64,000 nt of DNA from Apostichopus japonicus. Its lineage: Eukaryota; Echinodermata; Holothuroidea; Aspidochirotida; Stichopodidae. This document shows positions 13,431 to 28,400 of this stretch, one piece after another. The notes below the pieces were generated by a model. It was not told where the DNA came from. It was given only the letters and a program-made list of their open reading frames with translations, and did not search any database. A program made the position numbers and the translations under genes. The DNA lies in NCBI RefSeq assembly GCF_037975245.1, contig NC_092583.1, positions 3,280,764-3,344,763 on the forward strand. The letters run 5' to 3'. Position 1 is the stretch's first letter. Each line of letters begins with the position of its first letter.

Positions 13431-16400
13431 GAAGAGCTTTATACATCGTCTACATAATTTTGGGAAGAATTGAAAAAGTCGCGATTTTGGCCAAAATTTG
13501 ACAAAATCATAAGGGGTTAGCCTTACAAAATTGCCAAATTTGGACCAAATATGGAATGCCCCAAATATCCGTCAGGGTACTCATCTGGATTCGTTTAGCT
13601 CTGTGATGGATATTCCTCGAGTCTCCAGTGGATTCCAGGGTACTTTAGGCTTCGTTTCGCATTATTAATATCATATTCCTTTGAATAGAGTTTTGTGGTA
13701 TTTACTTTCATATGGGAAACAATATGAGGAAAATTATACCTGATATGTAAAGAGAAGAGCTTTATACATCGTCTACATAATTTTGGGAAGAATTGAAAAA
13801 GTCGCGATTTTGGCGAAAATTTGACAAAATCATAAGGGGTTAGCCTTACAAAATTGCCAAATTTGGACCAAAAATGGAATGCCCCAAATATCCGTCAGGG
13901 TACCCATCTGGATTCGTTTAGCTCTGTGATGGATATTCCGCCAGTCTCAAGCGGATTCCAGGGTACTTTAAGCTTCGTTTCGCATTATTAATATCATATT
14001 CCTTTGAATAGAGTTTTATGGTATTTACTTTCATATGGGAAACAATATGAGGAAAATTATACCTGATATGTAAAGAGAAGAGCTTTATACATCGTCTATA
14101 TAATTTTGGGAAGAATTGAAAAAGTCGCGATTTTGGCCAAAATTTGACAAAATTGCCAAATTTGGACCAAAAATGGAATGCCTCAAATAACCGTCAGGGT
14201 ACCCATCTGGATTCGTTAAGCTCTGTGATGGATATTCCGCCAGTCTCAAGTGGATTCCAGGGTACTTTAAGCTTCGTTTCGCATTATTAATATCATATTC
14301 CTTTGAATCAAGTTTTATGGTATTTACTTTCATATGGGAAACAATATGAGGAAAATTATACCTGATATGTAAAGAGAAGAGCTTTATACCTCGTGTACAT
14401 AATTTTGGGAAGAATTGAAAAAGTCGCGATCTTGGCAAAAATTTGACAAAATCATAAGGGGTTAGCCTTACAAAATTGCCAAATTTGGACCAAAAATGGA
14501 ATTTCTTAAATTTACGTCAGGGTGCTTATGGGGATTCTTAAAGCTCAGTTATGGATTTTCCTCAAGTTTCAAGTGGATTTCCAGGGATTTTTAAGCTTCA
14601 TTTCGCATTATTAATATCATATTCCTTTGAATAAAGTTTTATGGTATTTACTTTCATATGGGAAACAATATGAGGAAAATTATACCTGATATGTAAAGAG
14701 AAGAGCTTTATACATCGTGTACATAATTTTGGGAAGAATTGAAAAAGTCGCGATTTTGGCCAAAATTTGACCCAATCATAAGGGGTTAGCCTTACAAAAT
14801 TGCCAAATTTGGACCAAAAATGGAATGCCCCAAATATCCGTCAGGGTACCCATCTGGATTCGTTTAGCTCTGTGATGGATATTCCGCCAGTCTCAAGTGG
14901 ATTCCAGGGTACTTTAAGCTTCGTTTCGCATTATTAATATCATATTCCTTTGAATAGAGTTTTATGGTATTTACTTTCATATGGGAAACAATATGAGGAA
15001 AATTATACCTGATATGTAAAGAGAAGAGCTTTATACATCGTCTACATAATTTTGTGATGGATATTCCTCGAGTCTCCAGTGTCTTCCAGGGTACTTTAAG
15101 CTTCGTTTCGCATTATTAATAGTATTATATTCCTTTGAATCAAGTTTTATGGCATTTACTTTCATATGGGAAACAATATGAGGAAAATTATACCTGATAT
15201 GTAAAGAGAAGAGCTTTATACATCGTCTACATAATTTTGGGAAGAATTGAAAAAGTCGCGATTTTGGCCAAAATTTGACAAAATCATAAGGGGTTAGCCT
15301 TACAAAATTGCCAAATTTGGACCAAATATGGAATGCCCCAAATATCCGTCATGGTACTCATCTGGATTCGTTTAGCTCTGTGATGGATATTCCTCGAGTC
15401 TCCAGTGGATTCCAGGGTACTTTAGGCTTCGTTTCGCATTATTAATATCATATTCCTTTGAATAGAGTTTTGTGGTATTTACTTTCAAATGGGAAACAAT
15501 ATGAGGAAAATTATACCTGATATGTAAAGAGAAGAGCTTTATACATCGTCTACATAATTTTGGGAAGAATTGAAAAAGTCGCGATTTTGGCCAAAATTTG
15601 ACAAAATCATAAGGGGTTAGCCTTACAAAATTGCCAAATTTGGACCAAAAATGGAATTTCTTAAATTTAAGTCAGGGTGCTTATGGGGATTCTTAAAGCT
15701 CAGTTATGGATTTTCCTCAAGTTTCAAGTGGATTTCCAGGGATTTTTAAGCTTCATTTGGCATTATTAATATCATATTCCTTTGAATAAAGTTTTATGGT
15801 ATTTACTTTCATATGGGAAACAATATGAGGAAAATTATACCTGATATGTAAAGAGAAGAGCTTTATACATCGTCTACATAATTTTGGGAAGAATTGAAAA
15901 AGTCCCGATTTTGGCAAAAATTTGACAAAATCATAAGGGGTTAGCCTTACAAAATTGCCAAATTTGGACCAAAAATGGAATTTCTTAAATTTACGTCAGG
16001 GTGCTTATGGGGATTCTTAAAGCTCAGTTATGGATTTTCCTCAAGTCTCAAGTGGATATCCAGGGATTTTTAAGCTTCATTTGGCATTATTAATATCATA
16101 TTCCTTTGAATAAAGTTTTATGGTATTTACTTTCATATGGGAAACAATATGAGGAAAATTATACCTGATATGTAAAGAGAAGAGCTTTATACATCGTCTA
16201 CATAATTTTGTGATGGATATTCCTCGATTCTCCAGTGGATTCCAGGATACTTTAAGCTTCGTTTCGCATTATTAATAGTATTATATTCCTTTGAATCAAG
16301 TTTTATGGCATTTACTTTCATATGGGAAACAATATGAGGAAAATTATACCTGATATGTAAAGAGAAGAGCTTTATACATCGTCTACATAATTTTTGGAAG

Positions 16401-19400
16401 AATTGAAAAAGTCGCGATTTTGGCCAAAATTTGACAAAATCATAAGGGGTTAGCCTTACAAAATTGCCAAATTTGGACCAAAAATGGAATGCCCCAAATA
16501 TCCGTAAGGGTACCCATCTGGATTCGTTTAGCTCTGTGATGGATATTCCGCCAGTCTCAAGCGGATTCCAGGGTACTTTAAGCTTCGTTTCGCATTATTA
16601 ATATCATATTCCTTTGAATAGAGTTTTATGGTATTTACTTTCATATGGGAAACAATATGAGGAAAATTATACCTGATATGTAAAGAGAAGAGCTTTATAC
16701 ATCGTCTACATAATTTTTGGAAGAATTGAAAAAGTCGCGATTTTGGCCAAAATTTGACAAAATCATAAGGGGTTAGCCTTAAAAATTGCCAAATTTGGAC
16801 CAAAAATGGAATGCCCCAAATATCCGTCAGGGTACCCATCTGGATTCGATTAGCTCTGTGATGGATATTCCGCCAGTCTCAAGCGGATTCCAGGGTACTT
16901 TAAGCTTCGTTTCGCATTATTAATATCATATTCCTTTGAATAGAGTTTTATGGTATTTACTTTCATATGGGAAACAATATGAGGAAAATTATACCTGATA
17001 TGTAAAGAGAAGAGCTTTATACATCGTCTATATAATTTTGGGAAGAATTGAAAAAGTCGCGATTTTGGCCAAAATTTGACAAAATTGCCAAATTTGGACC
17101 AAAAATGGAATGCCTCAAATATCCGTCAGGGTACCCATCTGGATTCGTTAAGCTCTGTGATGGATATTCCGCCAGTCTCAAGTGGATTCCAGGGTACTTT
17201 GAGCTTCGTTTCGCATTATTAATAGTATTATATTCCTTTGAATCAAGTTTTATGGCATTTACTTTCATATGGGAAACAATATGAGGAAAATTATACCTGA
17301 TATGTAAAGAGAAGAGCTTTATACATCGTCTACATAATTTTGGGAAGAATTGAAAAAGTCGCGATTTTGGCCAAAATTTGACAAAATCATAAGGGGTTAG
17401 CCTTACAAAATTGCCAAATTTGGACCAAAAATGGAATTTCTTAAATTTACGTCAGGGTGCTTATGGGAATTCTTAAAGCTCAGTTATGGATTTTCCTCAA
17501 GTTTCAAGTGGATTTCCAGTGATTTTTAAGCTTCATTTCGCATTATTAATATCATATTCCTTTGAATAATGTTTTATGGTATTTACTTTCATATGGGTAA
17601 CAATATGAGGAAAATTATACCTGATATGTAAAGAGAAGAGCTTTATACATCGTGTACATAATTTTGGGAAGAATTGAAAAAGTCGCGATTTTGGCCAAAA
17701 TTTGACAAAATCATAAGGGGTTAGCCTTACAAAATTGCCAAATTTGGACCAAAAATGGAATGCCCCAAATATCCGTCAGGGTACCCATCTGGATTCGTTT
17801 AGCTCTGTGATGGATATTCCGCCAGTCTCAAGTGGATTCCAGGGTACTTTAGGCTTCGTTTCGCATTATTAATATCATATTCCTTTGAATAGAGTTTTAT
17901 GGTATTTACTTTCATATGGGAAACAATATGAGGAAAATTATACCTGATATGTAAAGAGAAGAGCTTTATACATCGTCTACATAATTTTGTGATGGATATT
18001 CCTCGAGTCTCCAGTGGATTCCAGGGTACTTTAAGCTTCGTTTCGCATTATTAATAGTATTATATTCCTTTGAATCAAGTTTTATGGCATTTACTTTCAT
18101 ATGGGAAACAATATGAGGAAAATTATACCTGATATGTAAAAAGAAGAGCTTTATACATCGTGTACATAATTTTGGGAAGAATTGAAAAAGTCGCGATTTT
18201 GGCCAAAATTTGACAAAATCATAAGGGGTTAGCCTTACAAAATTGCCAAATTTGGACCAAAAATGGAATGCCCCAAATATCCGTCAGGGTACCCATCTGG
18301 ATTCGTTTAGCTCTGTGATGGATATTCCGCCAGTCTCAAGTGGATTCCAGGGTACTTTAGGCTTCGTTTCGCATTATTAATATCATATTCCTTTGAATAG
18401 AGTTTTATGGTATTTACTTTCATATGGGAAACAATATGAGGAAAATTATACCTGATATGTAAAGAGAAGAGCTTTATACATCGTCTACATAATTTTGTGA
18501 TGGATATTCCTCGAGTCTCCAGTGGATTCCAGGGTACTTTAAGCTTCGTTTCGCATTATTAATAGTATAATATTTCTTTGAATCAAGTTTTATGGCATTT
18601 ACTTTCATATGGGAAACAATATGAGGAAAATTATACCTGATATGTAAAGAGAAGAGCTTTATACATCGTCTACATAATTTTGGGAAGAATTGAAAAAGTC
18701 GCGATTTTGGCCAAAATTTGACAAAATCATAAGGGGTTAGCCTTACAAAATTGCCAAATTTGGAACAAAAATGGAATTTCTTAAATTTACGTCAGGGTGC
18801 TTATGGGGATTCTTAAAGCTCAGTTATGGATTTTCCTCAAGTTTCAAGTGGATTTCCAGGGATTTTTAAGCTTCATTTCGCATTATTAATATCATATTCC
18901 TTTGAATAGAGTTTTATGGTATTTACTTTCATATGGGAAACAATATGAGGAAAATTATACCTGATATGTAAAGAGAAGAGCTTTATACATCGTCTACATA
19001 ATTTTGGGAAGAATTGAAAAAGTCGCGATTTTGGCCAAAATTTGACAAAATCATAAGGGGTTTCCCTTACAAAATTGCCAAATTTGGACCAAAAATGGAA
19101 TGCCCCAAATATCCGTCAGGGTACCCATCTGGATTCGTTTAGCTCTGTGATGGATATTCCGCCAGTCTCAAGTGGATTCCAGGGTACTTTAGGCTTCGTT
19201 TCGCATTATTAATATCATATTCCTTTGAATAGAGTTTTATGGTATTTACTTTCATATGGGAAACAATAAGTGGAAAATTATACCTGATATGTAAAGAGAA
19301 GAGCTTTATACATCGTCTACATAATTTTGTGATGGATATTCCTCGAGTCTCCAGTGGATTCCAGGGTACTTTAAGCTTCGTTTCGCATTATTAATAGTAT

Positions 19401-21179
19401 TATATTCCTTTGAATCAAGTTTTATGGCATTTACTTTCATATGGGAAACAATATGAGGAAAATTATACCTGATATGTAAAGAGAAGAGCTTTATACATCG
19501 TGTACATAATTTTGGGAAGAATTGAAAAAGTCGCGATTTTGGCCAAAATTTGACAAAATCATAAGGGGTTTCCCTTACAAAATTGCCAAATTTGGACCAA
19601 AAATGGAATGCCCCAAATATCCGTCAGGGTACCCATCTGGATTCGTTTAGCTCTGTGATGGATATTCCGCCAGTCTCAAGTGGATTCCAGGGTACTTTAA
19701 GCTTCGTTTCGCATTATTAATATCATATTCCTTTGAATAGAGTTTTATGGTATTTACTTTCATATGGGAAACAATATGAGGAAAATTATACCTGATATGT
19801 AAAGAGAAGAGCTTTATACATCGTCTACATAATTTTGGGAAGAATTGAAAAAGTCGCGATTTTGGCCAAAATTTGACAAAATCATAAGGGGTTAGCCTTA
19901 CAAAATTGCCAAATTTGGACCAAAAATGGAATGCCCCAAATATCCGTCAGGGTACCCATCTGGATTCGTTTAGCTCTGTGATGGATATTCCGCCAGTCTC
20001 AAGTGGATTCCAGGGTACTTTAGGCTTCGTTTCGCATTATTAATATCATATTCCTTTGAATAGAGTTTTATGGTATTTACTTTCATATGGGAAACAATAA
20101 GTGGAAAATTATACCTGATATGTAAAGAGAAGAGCTTTATACATCGTCTACATAATTTTGTGATGGATATTCCTCGAGTCTCCAGTGGATTCCAGGGTAC
20201 TTTAAGCTTCGTTTCGCATTATTAATAGTATTATATTCCTTTGAATCAAGTTTTATGGCATTTACTTTCATATGGGAAACAATATGAGGAAAATTATACC
20301 TGATATGTAAAGAGAAGAGCTTTATACATCGTGTACATAATTTTGGGAAGAACTGAAAAAGTCGCGATTTTGGCCAAAATTTGACAAAATCATAAGGGGT
20401 TAGCCTTACAAAATTGCCAAATTTGGACCAAAAATGGAATGCCCCAAATATCCGTCAGGGTACCCATCTGGATTCGTTTAGCTCTGTGATGGATATTCCT
20501 CGAGTCTCCAGTGGATTCCAGGGTACTTTAGGCTTCGTTTCGCATTATTAATATCATATTCCTTTGAATAGAGTTTTGTGGTATTTACTTTCATATGGGA
20601 AACAATATGAGGAAAATTATATCTGATATGTAAAGAGAAGAGCTTTATACATCGTCTACATAGTTTTAGGAAGAATTGAAAAAGTCGCGATTTTGGCCAA
20701 AATTTGACAAAATCATAAGGGGTTAGCCTTACAAAATTGCCAAATGTTGACCAAATATGGAATGCCCCAAATATCCGTCAGGGTACTCATCTGGATTCGT
20801 TTAGCTCTGTGATGGATATTCCTCGAGTCTCCAGTGGATTCCAGGGTACTTTAGGCTTCGTTTCGCATTATTAATATCATATTCCTTTGAATAGAGTTTT
20901 GTGGTATTTACTTTCATATGGGAAACAATATGAGGAAAATTATACCTGAAATGTAAAGAGAAGAGCTTTATACATCGTCTACATAATTTTGGGAAGAATT
21001 GAAAAAGTCGCGATTTTGGCCAAAATTTGACAAAATCATAAGGGGTATGCCTTACAAAATTGCCAAATTTGGACCAAAAATGGAATTTCTTAAATTTACG
21101 TCAGGGTGCTTATGGGGATACTTAAAGCTCAGTTATGGATTTTCCTCAAGTCTTCAGTGGATTTACAGGGATTTTTAAG

Positions 21180-24100
21180 CTTCGTTTCGCATTATTAATA
21201 ATATTATATTCCTTTGAATCAAGTTTTATGGCATTTACTTTCATGTGGGAAACAATATGAGGAAAATTATACCTGATATGTAAAGAGAAGAGCTTTATAC
21301 ATCGTCTACATAATTTTGGGAGAAATTGAAAAAGTCGCGAATTTGGCCAAAATTTGACAAAATCATAAGGGGTTAGCCTTACAAAATTGCCAAATTTGGA
21401 CCAAAAATGGAATTTCTTAAATTTACGTCAGGGTGCTTATGGGGATACTTAAAGCTCAGTTATGGATTTTCCTCAAGTCTTCAGTGGATTTACAGGGATT
21501 TTTAAGCTTCATTTCGCATTATTTATATCATATTCCTTTGAATCAAGTTTTATGGCATTTACTTTCATATGGGAAACAATATGAGGAAAATTATACCTGA
21601 TATGTAAAGAGAAGAGCTTTATACATCGTGTACATAATTTTGGGAAGAACTGAAAAAGTCGCGATTTTGGCCAAAATTTGACAAAATCATAAGGGGTTAG
21701 CCTTACAAAATTGCCAAATTTGGACCAAAAATGGAATGCCCCAAATATCCGTCAGGGTACCCATCTGGATTCGTTTAGCTCTGTGATGGATATTCCTCGA
21801 GTCTCCAGTGGATTCCAGGGTACTTTAGGATTCGTTTCGCATTATTAATATCATTTTCCTTTGAATAGAGTTTTGTGGTATTTACTTTCATATGGGAAAC
21901 AATATGAGGAAAATTATATCTGATATGTAAAGAGAAGAGCTTTATACATCGTCTACATAGTTTTAGGAAGAATTGAAAAAGTCGCGATTTTGGCCAAAAT
22001 TTGACAAAATCATAAGGGGTTAGCCTTACAAAATTGCCAAATGTTGACCAAATATGGAATGCCCCAAATATCCGTCAGGGTACTCATCTGGATTCGTTTA
22101 GCTCTTTGATGGATATTCCTCGAGTCTCCAGTGGATTCCAGGGTACTTTAGGCTTCGTTTCGCATTATTAATATCATATTCCTTTGAATAGAGTTTTGTG
22201 GTATTTACTTTCATATGGGAAACAATATGAGGAAAATTATACCTGAAATGTAAAGAGAAGAGCTTTATACATCGTCTACATAATTTTGGGAAGAATTGAA
22301 AAAGTCGCGAATTTGGCCAAAATTTGACAAAATCATAAGGGGTTAGCCTTACAAAATTGCCAAATTTGGACCATAAATGGAATTTCTTAAATTTACGTCA
22401 GGGTGCTTATGGGGATACTTAAAGCTCAGTTATGGATTTTCCTCAAGTCTTCAGTGGATTTACAGGGATTTTTAAGCTTCATTTCGCATTATTTATATCA
22501 TATTCCTTTGAATCAAGTTTTATGGTATTTACTTTCATATGGGAAACAATATGAGGAAACTTATACCTGATATGTAAAGAGAAGAGCTTTATACATCGTC
22601 TACATAATTTTGGGAAGAATTGAAAAAGTCCCGATTTTGGCCAAAATTTGACAAAATCATAAGGGGTTAGCCTTACAAAATTGCCAAATATGGACCAAAA
22701 ATGGAATGCCCCAAATATCCGTCAGGGTACCCATCTGGATTCGTTAAGCTCTGTGATGGATATTCCTCGAGTCTCCAGTGGATTCCAGGGTACTTTAGGC
22801 TTCGTTTCGCATTATTAATATCATATTCCTTTGAATAGAGTTTTATGGTATTTACTTTCATGTGGGAAACAATATGAGGAAAATTATACCTGAAATGTAA
22901 AGAGAAGAGCTTTATACATCGTCTACATAATTTTGGGAAGAATTAAAAAAAGTCGCGATTTTGGCCAAAATTTGACAAAATTGCCAAATTTGGACCAAAA
23001 ATGGAATGCCCCAAATATCCGTCAGGGTACCCATCTGGATTCGTTAAGCTCTGTGATGGATATTCCGCCAGTCTCCAGTGGATTCCAGGGTACTTTAAGC
23101 TTCGTTTCGCATTATTAATATCATATTCCTTTGAATCAAGTTTTATGGTATTTACTTTCATATGGGAAACAATATGAGGAAAATTATACCTGATATGTAA
23201 AGAGAAGAGCTTTATACATCGTCTACATAATTTTGGGTAGAATTGAAAAAGTCGCGATTTTGGCCAAAATTTGACAAAATCATAAGGGGTTAGCCTTACA
23301 AAATTGCCAAATTTGGACCAAAAATGGAATTTCTTAAATTTACGTCAGGGTGCTTATGTGGTTTCTTAAAGCTCAGTTATGGATTTTCCTCAACTCTCAA
23401 GTGGATTTCCAGTGATTTTTAAGCTTCGTTTCGCATTATTAATAATATTATATTCCTTTGAATCAAGTTTTATGGCATTTACTTTCATGTGGGAAACAAT
23501 ATGAGGAAAATTATACCTGATATGTAAAGAGAAGAGCTTTATACATCGTCTACATAATTTTGGGAGAAATTGAAAAAGTCGCGAATTTGGCCAAAATTTG
23601 ACAAAATCATAAGGGGTTAGCCTTACAAAATTGCCAAATTTGGACCAAAAATGGAATTTCTTAAATTTACGTCAGGGTGCTTATGGGGATACTTAAAGCT
23701 CAGTTATGGATTTTCCTCAAGTCTTCAGTGGATTTACAGGGATTTTTAAGCTTCATTTCGCATTATTTATATCATATTCCTTTGAATCAAGTTTTATGGC
23801 ATTTACTTTCATATGGGAAACAATATGAGGAAAATTATACCTGATATGTAAAGAGAAGAGCTTTATACATCGTGTACATAATTTTGGGAAGAACTGAAAA
23901 AGTCGCGATTTTGGCCAAAATTTGACAAAATCATAAGGGGTTAGCCTTACAAAATTGCCAAATTTGGACCAAAAATGGAATGCCCCAAATATCCGTCAGG
24001 GTACCCATCTGGATTCGTTTAGCTCTGTGATGGATATTCCTCGAGTCTCCAGTGGATTCCAGGGTACTTTAGGCTTCGTTTCGCATTATTAATATCATAT

Positions 24101-25667
24101 TCCTTTGAATAGAGTTTTGTGGTATTTACTTTCATATGGGAAACAATATGAGGAAAATTATATCTGATATGTAAAGAGAAGAGCTTTATACATCGTCTAC
24201 ATAGTTTTAGGAAGAATTGAAAAAGTCGCGATTTTGGCCAAAATTTGACAAAATCATAAGGGGTTAGCCTTACAAAATTGCCAAATGTTGACCAAATATG
24301 GAATGCCCCAAATATCCGTCAGGGTACTCATCTGGATTCGTTTAGCTCTTTGATGGATATTCCTCGAGTCTCCAGTGGATTCCAGGGTACTTTAAGCTTC
24401 GTTTCGCATTATTAATATCATATTCCTTTGAATAGAGTTTTGTGGTATTTACTTTCATATGGGAAACAATATGAGGAAAATTATACCTGAAATGTAAAGA
24501 GAAGAGCTTTATACATCGTCTACATAATTTTGGGAAGAATTGAAAAAGTCGCGATTTTGGCCAAAATTTGACAAAATCATAAGGGGTTAGCCTTACAAAA
24601 TTGCCAAATTTGGACCAAAAATGGAATTTCTTAAATTTACGTCAGGGTGCTTATGGGGATACTTAAAGCTCAGTTATGGATTTTCCTCAAGTCTTCAGTG
24701 GATTTACAGGGATTTTTAAGCTTCATTTCGCATTATTTATATCATATTCCTTTGAATCAAGTTTTATGGTATTTACTTTCATATGGGAAACAATATGAGG
24801 AAACTTATACCTGATATGTAAAGAGAAGAGCTTTATACATCGTCTACATAATTTTGGGAAGAATTGAAAAAGTCCCGATTTTGGCCAAAATTTGACAAAA
24901 TCATAAGGGGTTAGCCTTACAAAATTGCCAAATATGGACCAAAAATGGAATGCCCCAAATATCCGTCAGGGTACCCATCTGGATTCGTTAAGCTCTGTGA
25001 TGGATATTCCTCGAGTCTCCAGTGGATTCCAGGGTACTTTAGGCTTCGTTTCGCATTATTAATATCATATTCCTTTGAATAGAGTTTTATGGTATTTACT
25101 TTCATGTGGGAAACAATATGAGGAAAATTATACCTGAAATGTAAAGAGAAGAGCTTTATACATCGTCTACATAATTTTGGGAAGAATTAAAAAAAGTCGC
25201 GATTTTGGCCAAAATTTGACAAAATTGCCAAATTTGGACCAAAAATGGAATGCCCCAAATATCCGTCAGGGTACCCATCTGGATTCGTTAAGCTCTGTGA
25301 TGGATATTCCGCCAGTCTCCAGTGGATTCCAGGGTACTTTAAGCTTCGTTTCGCATTATTAATATCATATTCCTTTGAATCAAGTTTTATGGTATTTACT
25401 TTCATATGGGAAACAATATGAGGAAAATTATACCTGATATGTAAAGAGAAGAGCTTTATACATCGTCTACATAATTTTGGGTAGAATTGAAAAAGTCGCG
25501 ATTTTGGCCAAAATTTGACAAAATCATAAGGGGTTAGCCTTACAAAATTGCCAAATTTGGACCAAAAATGGAATTTCTTAAATTTACGTCAGGGTGCTTA
25601 TGTGGTTTCTTAAAGCTCAGTTATGGATTTTCCTCAACTCTCAAGTGGATTTCCAGTGATTTTTAAG
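21180..25667. repeat. 2,244 bp higher-order repeat, two tandem copies
   Basis: Landmarks repeat at exactly 2,244 bp: GGAAGAACTG (about 21,644 and 23,888), GGGAGAAATTG (about 21,318 and 23,562), CCAAATATGGACC (about 22,684 and 24,928) and GAATTAAAAAAAG (about 22,941 and 25,185). Only scattered substitutions separate the copies, for example TTTAGGATTCG at about 21,826 where the second copy has TTTAGGCTTCG. The GGAAGAACTG variant also occurs at about 20,347, pointing to a still older related unit. Confidence 0.85.
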
Positions 25668-26159
25668 CTTCGTTTCGCATTATTAATAATATTATATTCC
25701 TTTGAATCAAGTTTTATGGCATTTACTTTCATGTGGGAAACAATATGAGGAAAATTATACCTGATATGTAAAGAGAAGAGCTTTATACATCGTCTACATA
25801 ATTTTGGGAGAAATTGAAAAAGTCGCGAATTTGGCCAAAATTTGACAAAATCATAAGGGGTTAGCCTTACAAAATTGCCAAATTTGGACCAAAAATGGAA
25901 TTTCTTAAATTTACGTCAGGGTGCTTATGGGGATACTTAAAGCTCAGTTATGGATTTTCCTCAAGTCTTCAGTGGATTTACAGGGATTTTTAAGCTTCAT
26001 TTCGCATTATTTATATCATATTCCTTTGAATCAAGTTTTATGGTATTTACTTTCATATGGGAAACAATATGAGGAAACTTATACCTGATATGTAAAGAGA
26101 AGAGCTTTATACATCGTCTACATAATTTTGGGAAGAATTGAAAAAGTCGCGATTTTGGC

Positions 26160-28400
26160 CAAAATTTGACAAAATCATAAGGGGTTAGCCTTACAAAATT
26201 GCCAAATATGGACCAAAAATGGAATGCCCCAAATATCCGTCAGGGTACCCATCTGGATTCGTTAAGCTCTGTGATGGATATTCCTCGAGTCTCCAGTGGA
26301 TTCCAGGGTACTTTAGGCTTCGTTTCGCATTATTAATATCATATTCCTTTGAATAGAGTTTTATGGTATTTACTTTCATGTGGGAAACAATTTGAGGAAA
26401 ATTATACCTGAAATGTAAAGAGAAGAGCTTTATACATCGTCTACATAATTTTGGGAAGAATTGAAAAAGTCGCGATTTTGGCCAAAATTTGACAAAATCA
26501 TAAGGGGTGCCTTACAAAATTGCCAAATTTGGACCAAAAATGGAATTTCTTAAATTTACGTCAGGGTGCTTATGTGGTTTCTTAAAGCTCAGTTATGGAT
26601 TTTCCTCAACTCTCAAGTGGATTTCCAGTGATTTTTAAGCTTCATTTCGCAATATTAATATCATATTCCTTCGAATAAAGTTTTATGGTATTTACTTTCA
26701 TATGGGAAACAATATGAGGAAAATTATACCTGATATGTAAAGAGAAGAGCTTTATACATCGTCTACATAATTTTGGGAAGAATTGAAAAAGTCCCGATTT
26801 TGGCCAAAATTTGACAAAATTGCCAAATTTGGACCAAAAATGGAATGCCCCAAATATCCGTCAGGGTACCCATCTGGATTCGTTAAGCTCTGTGATGGAT
26901 ATTCCGCCAGTCTCCAGTGGATTCCAGGGTACTTTAAGCTTCGTTTCGCATTATTAATATCATATTCCTTTGAATCAAGTTTTATGGTATTTACTTTCAT
27001 ATGGGAAACAATATGAGGAAAATTATACCTGATATGTAAAGAGAAGAGCTTTATACATCGTCTACATAATTTTGGGTAGAATTGAAAAAGTCGCGATTTT
27101 GGCCAAAATTTGACAAAATCATAAGGGGTTAGCCTTACAAAATTGCCAAATTTGGACCAAAAATGGAATTTCTTAAATTTACGTCAGGGTGCTTATGTGG
27201 TTTCTTAAAGCTCAGTTATGGATTTTCCTCAACTCTCAAGTGGATTTCCAGTGATTTTTAAGCTTCGTTTCGCATTATTAATAATATTATATTCCTTTGA
27301 ATCAAGTTTTATGGCATTTACTTTCATGTGGGAAACAATATGAGGAAAATTATACCTGATATGTAAAGAGAAGAGCTTTATACATCGTCTACATAATTTT
27401 GGGAGAAATTGAAAAAGTCGCGAATTTGGCCAAAATTTGACAAAATCATAAGGGGTTAGCCTTACAAAATTGCCAAATATGGACCAAAAATGGAATGCCC
27501 CAAATATCCGTCAGGGTACCCATCTGGATTCGTTAAGCTCTGTGATGGATATTCCTCGAGTCTCCAGTGGATTCCAGGGTACTTTAGGCTTCGTTTCGCA
27601 TTATTAATATCATATTCCTTTGAATAGAGTTTTATGGTATTTACTTTCATGTGGGAAACAATTTGAGGAAAATTATACCTGAAATGTAAAGAGAAGAGCT
27701 TTATACATCGTCTACATAATTTTGGGAAGAATTGAAAAAGTCGCGATTTTGGCCAAAATTTGACAAAATCATAAGGGGTTAGCCTTACAAAATTGCCAAA
27801 TTTGGACCAAAAATGGAATTTCTTAAATTTACGTCAGGGTGCTTATGTGGTTTCTTAAAGCTCAGTTATGGATTTTCCTCAACTCTCAAGTGGATTTCCA
27901 GTGATTTTTAAGCTTCATTTCGCAATATTAATATCATATTCCTTCGAATAAAGTTTTATGGTATTTACTTTCATATGGGAAACAATATGAGGAAAATTAT
28001 ACCTGATATGTAAAGAGAAGAGCTTTATACATCGTCTACATAATTTTGGGAAGAATTGAAAAAGTCCCGATTTTGGCCAAAATTTGACAAAATTGCCAAA
28101 TTTGGACCAAAAATGGAATGCCCCAAATATCCGTCAGGGTACCCATCTGGATTCGTTAAGCTCTGTGATGGATATTCCTCGAGTCTCCAGTGGATTCCAG
28201 GGTACTTTAAGCTTCGTTTCGCATTATTAATATCATATTCCTTTGAATCAAGTTTTATGGTATTTACTTTCATATGGGAAACAATATGAGGAAAATTATA
28301 CCTGAAATGTAAAGAGAAGAGCTTTTTACATCGTCTACATAATTTTGGGTAGAATTGAAAAAGTCGCGATTTTGGCCAAAATTTGACAAAATCATAAAAT
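26160..28400. repeat. About 1.27 kb higher-order repeat, two copies
   Basis: The block from about 26,160 recurs from about 27,431 at an offset of 1,271 bp. The offset becomes 1,273 bp after about 26,510, where the first copy reads GGGGTGCCTTAC and the second GGGGTTAGCCTTAC. Both copies share the rare ACAATTTGAGG (26,388 and 27,659) and TTCGCAATATTAA. The second copy leads into the decaying edge of the array. Confidence 0.8.
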
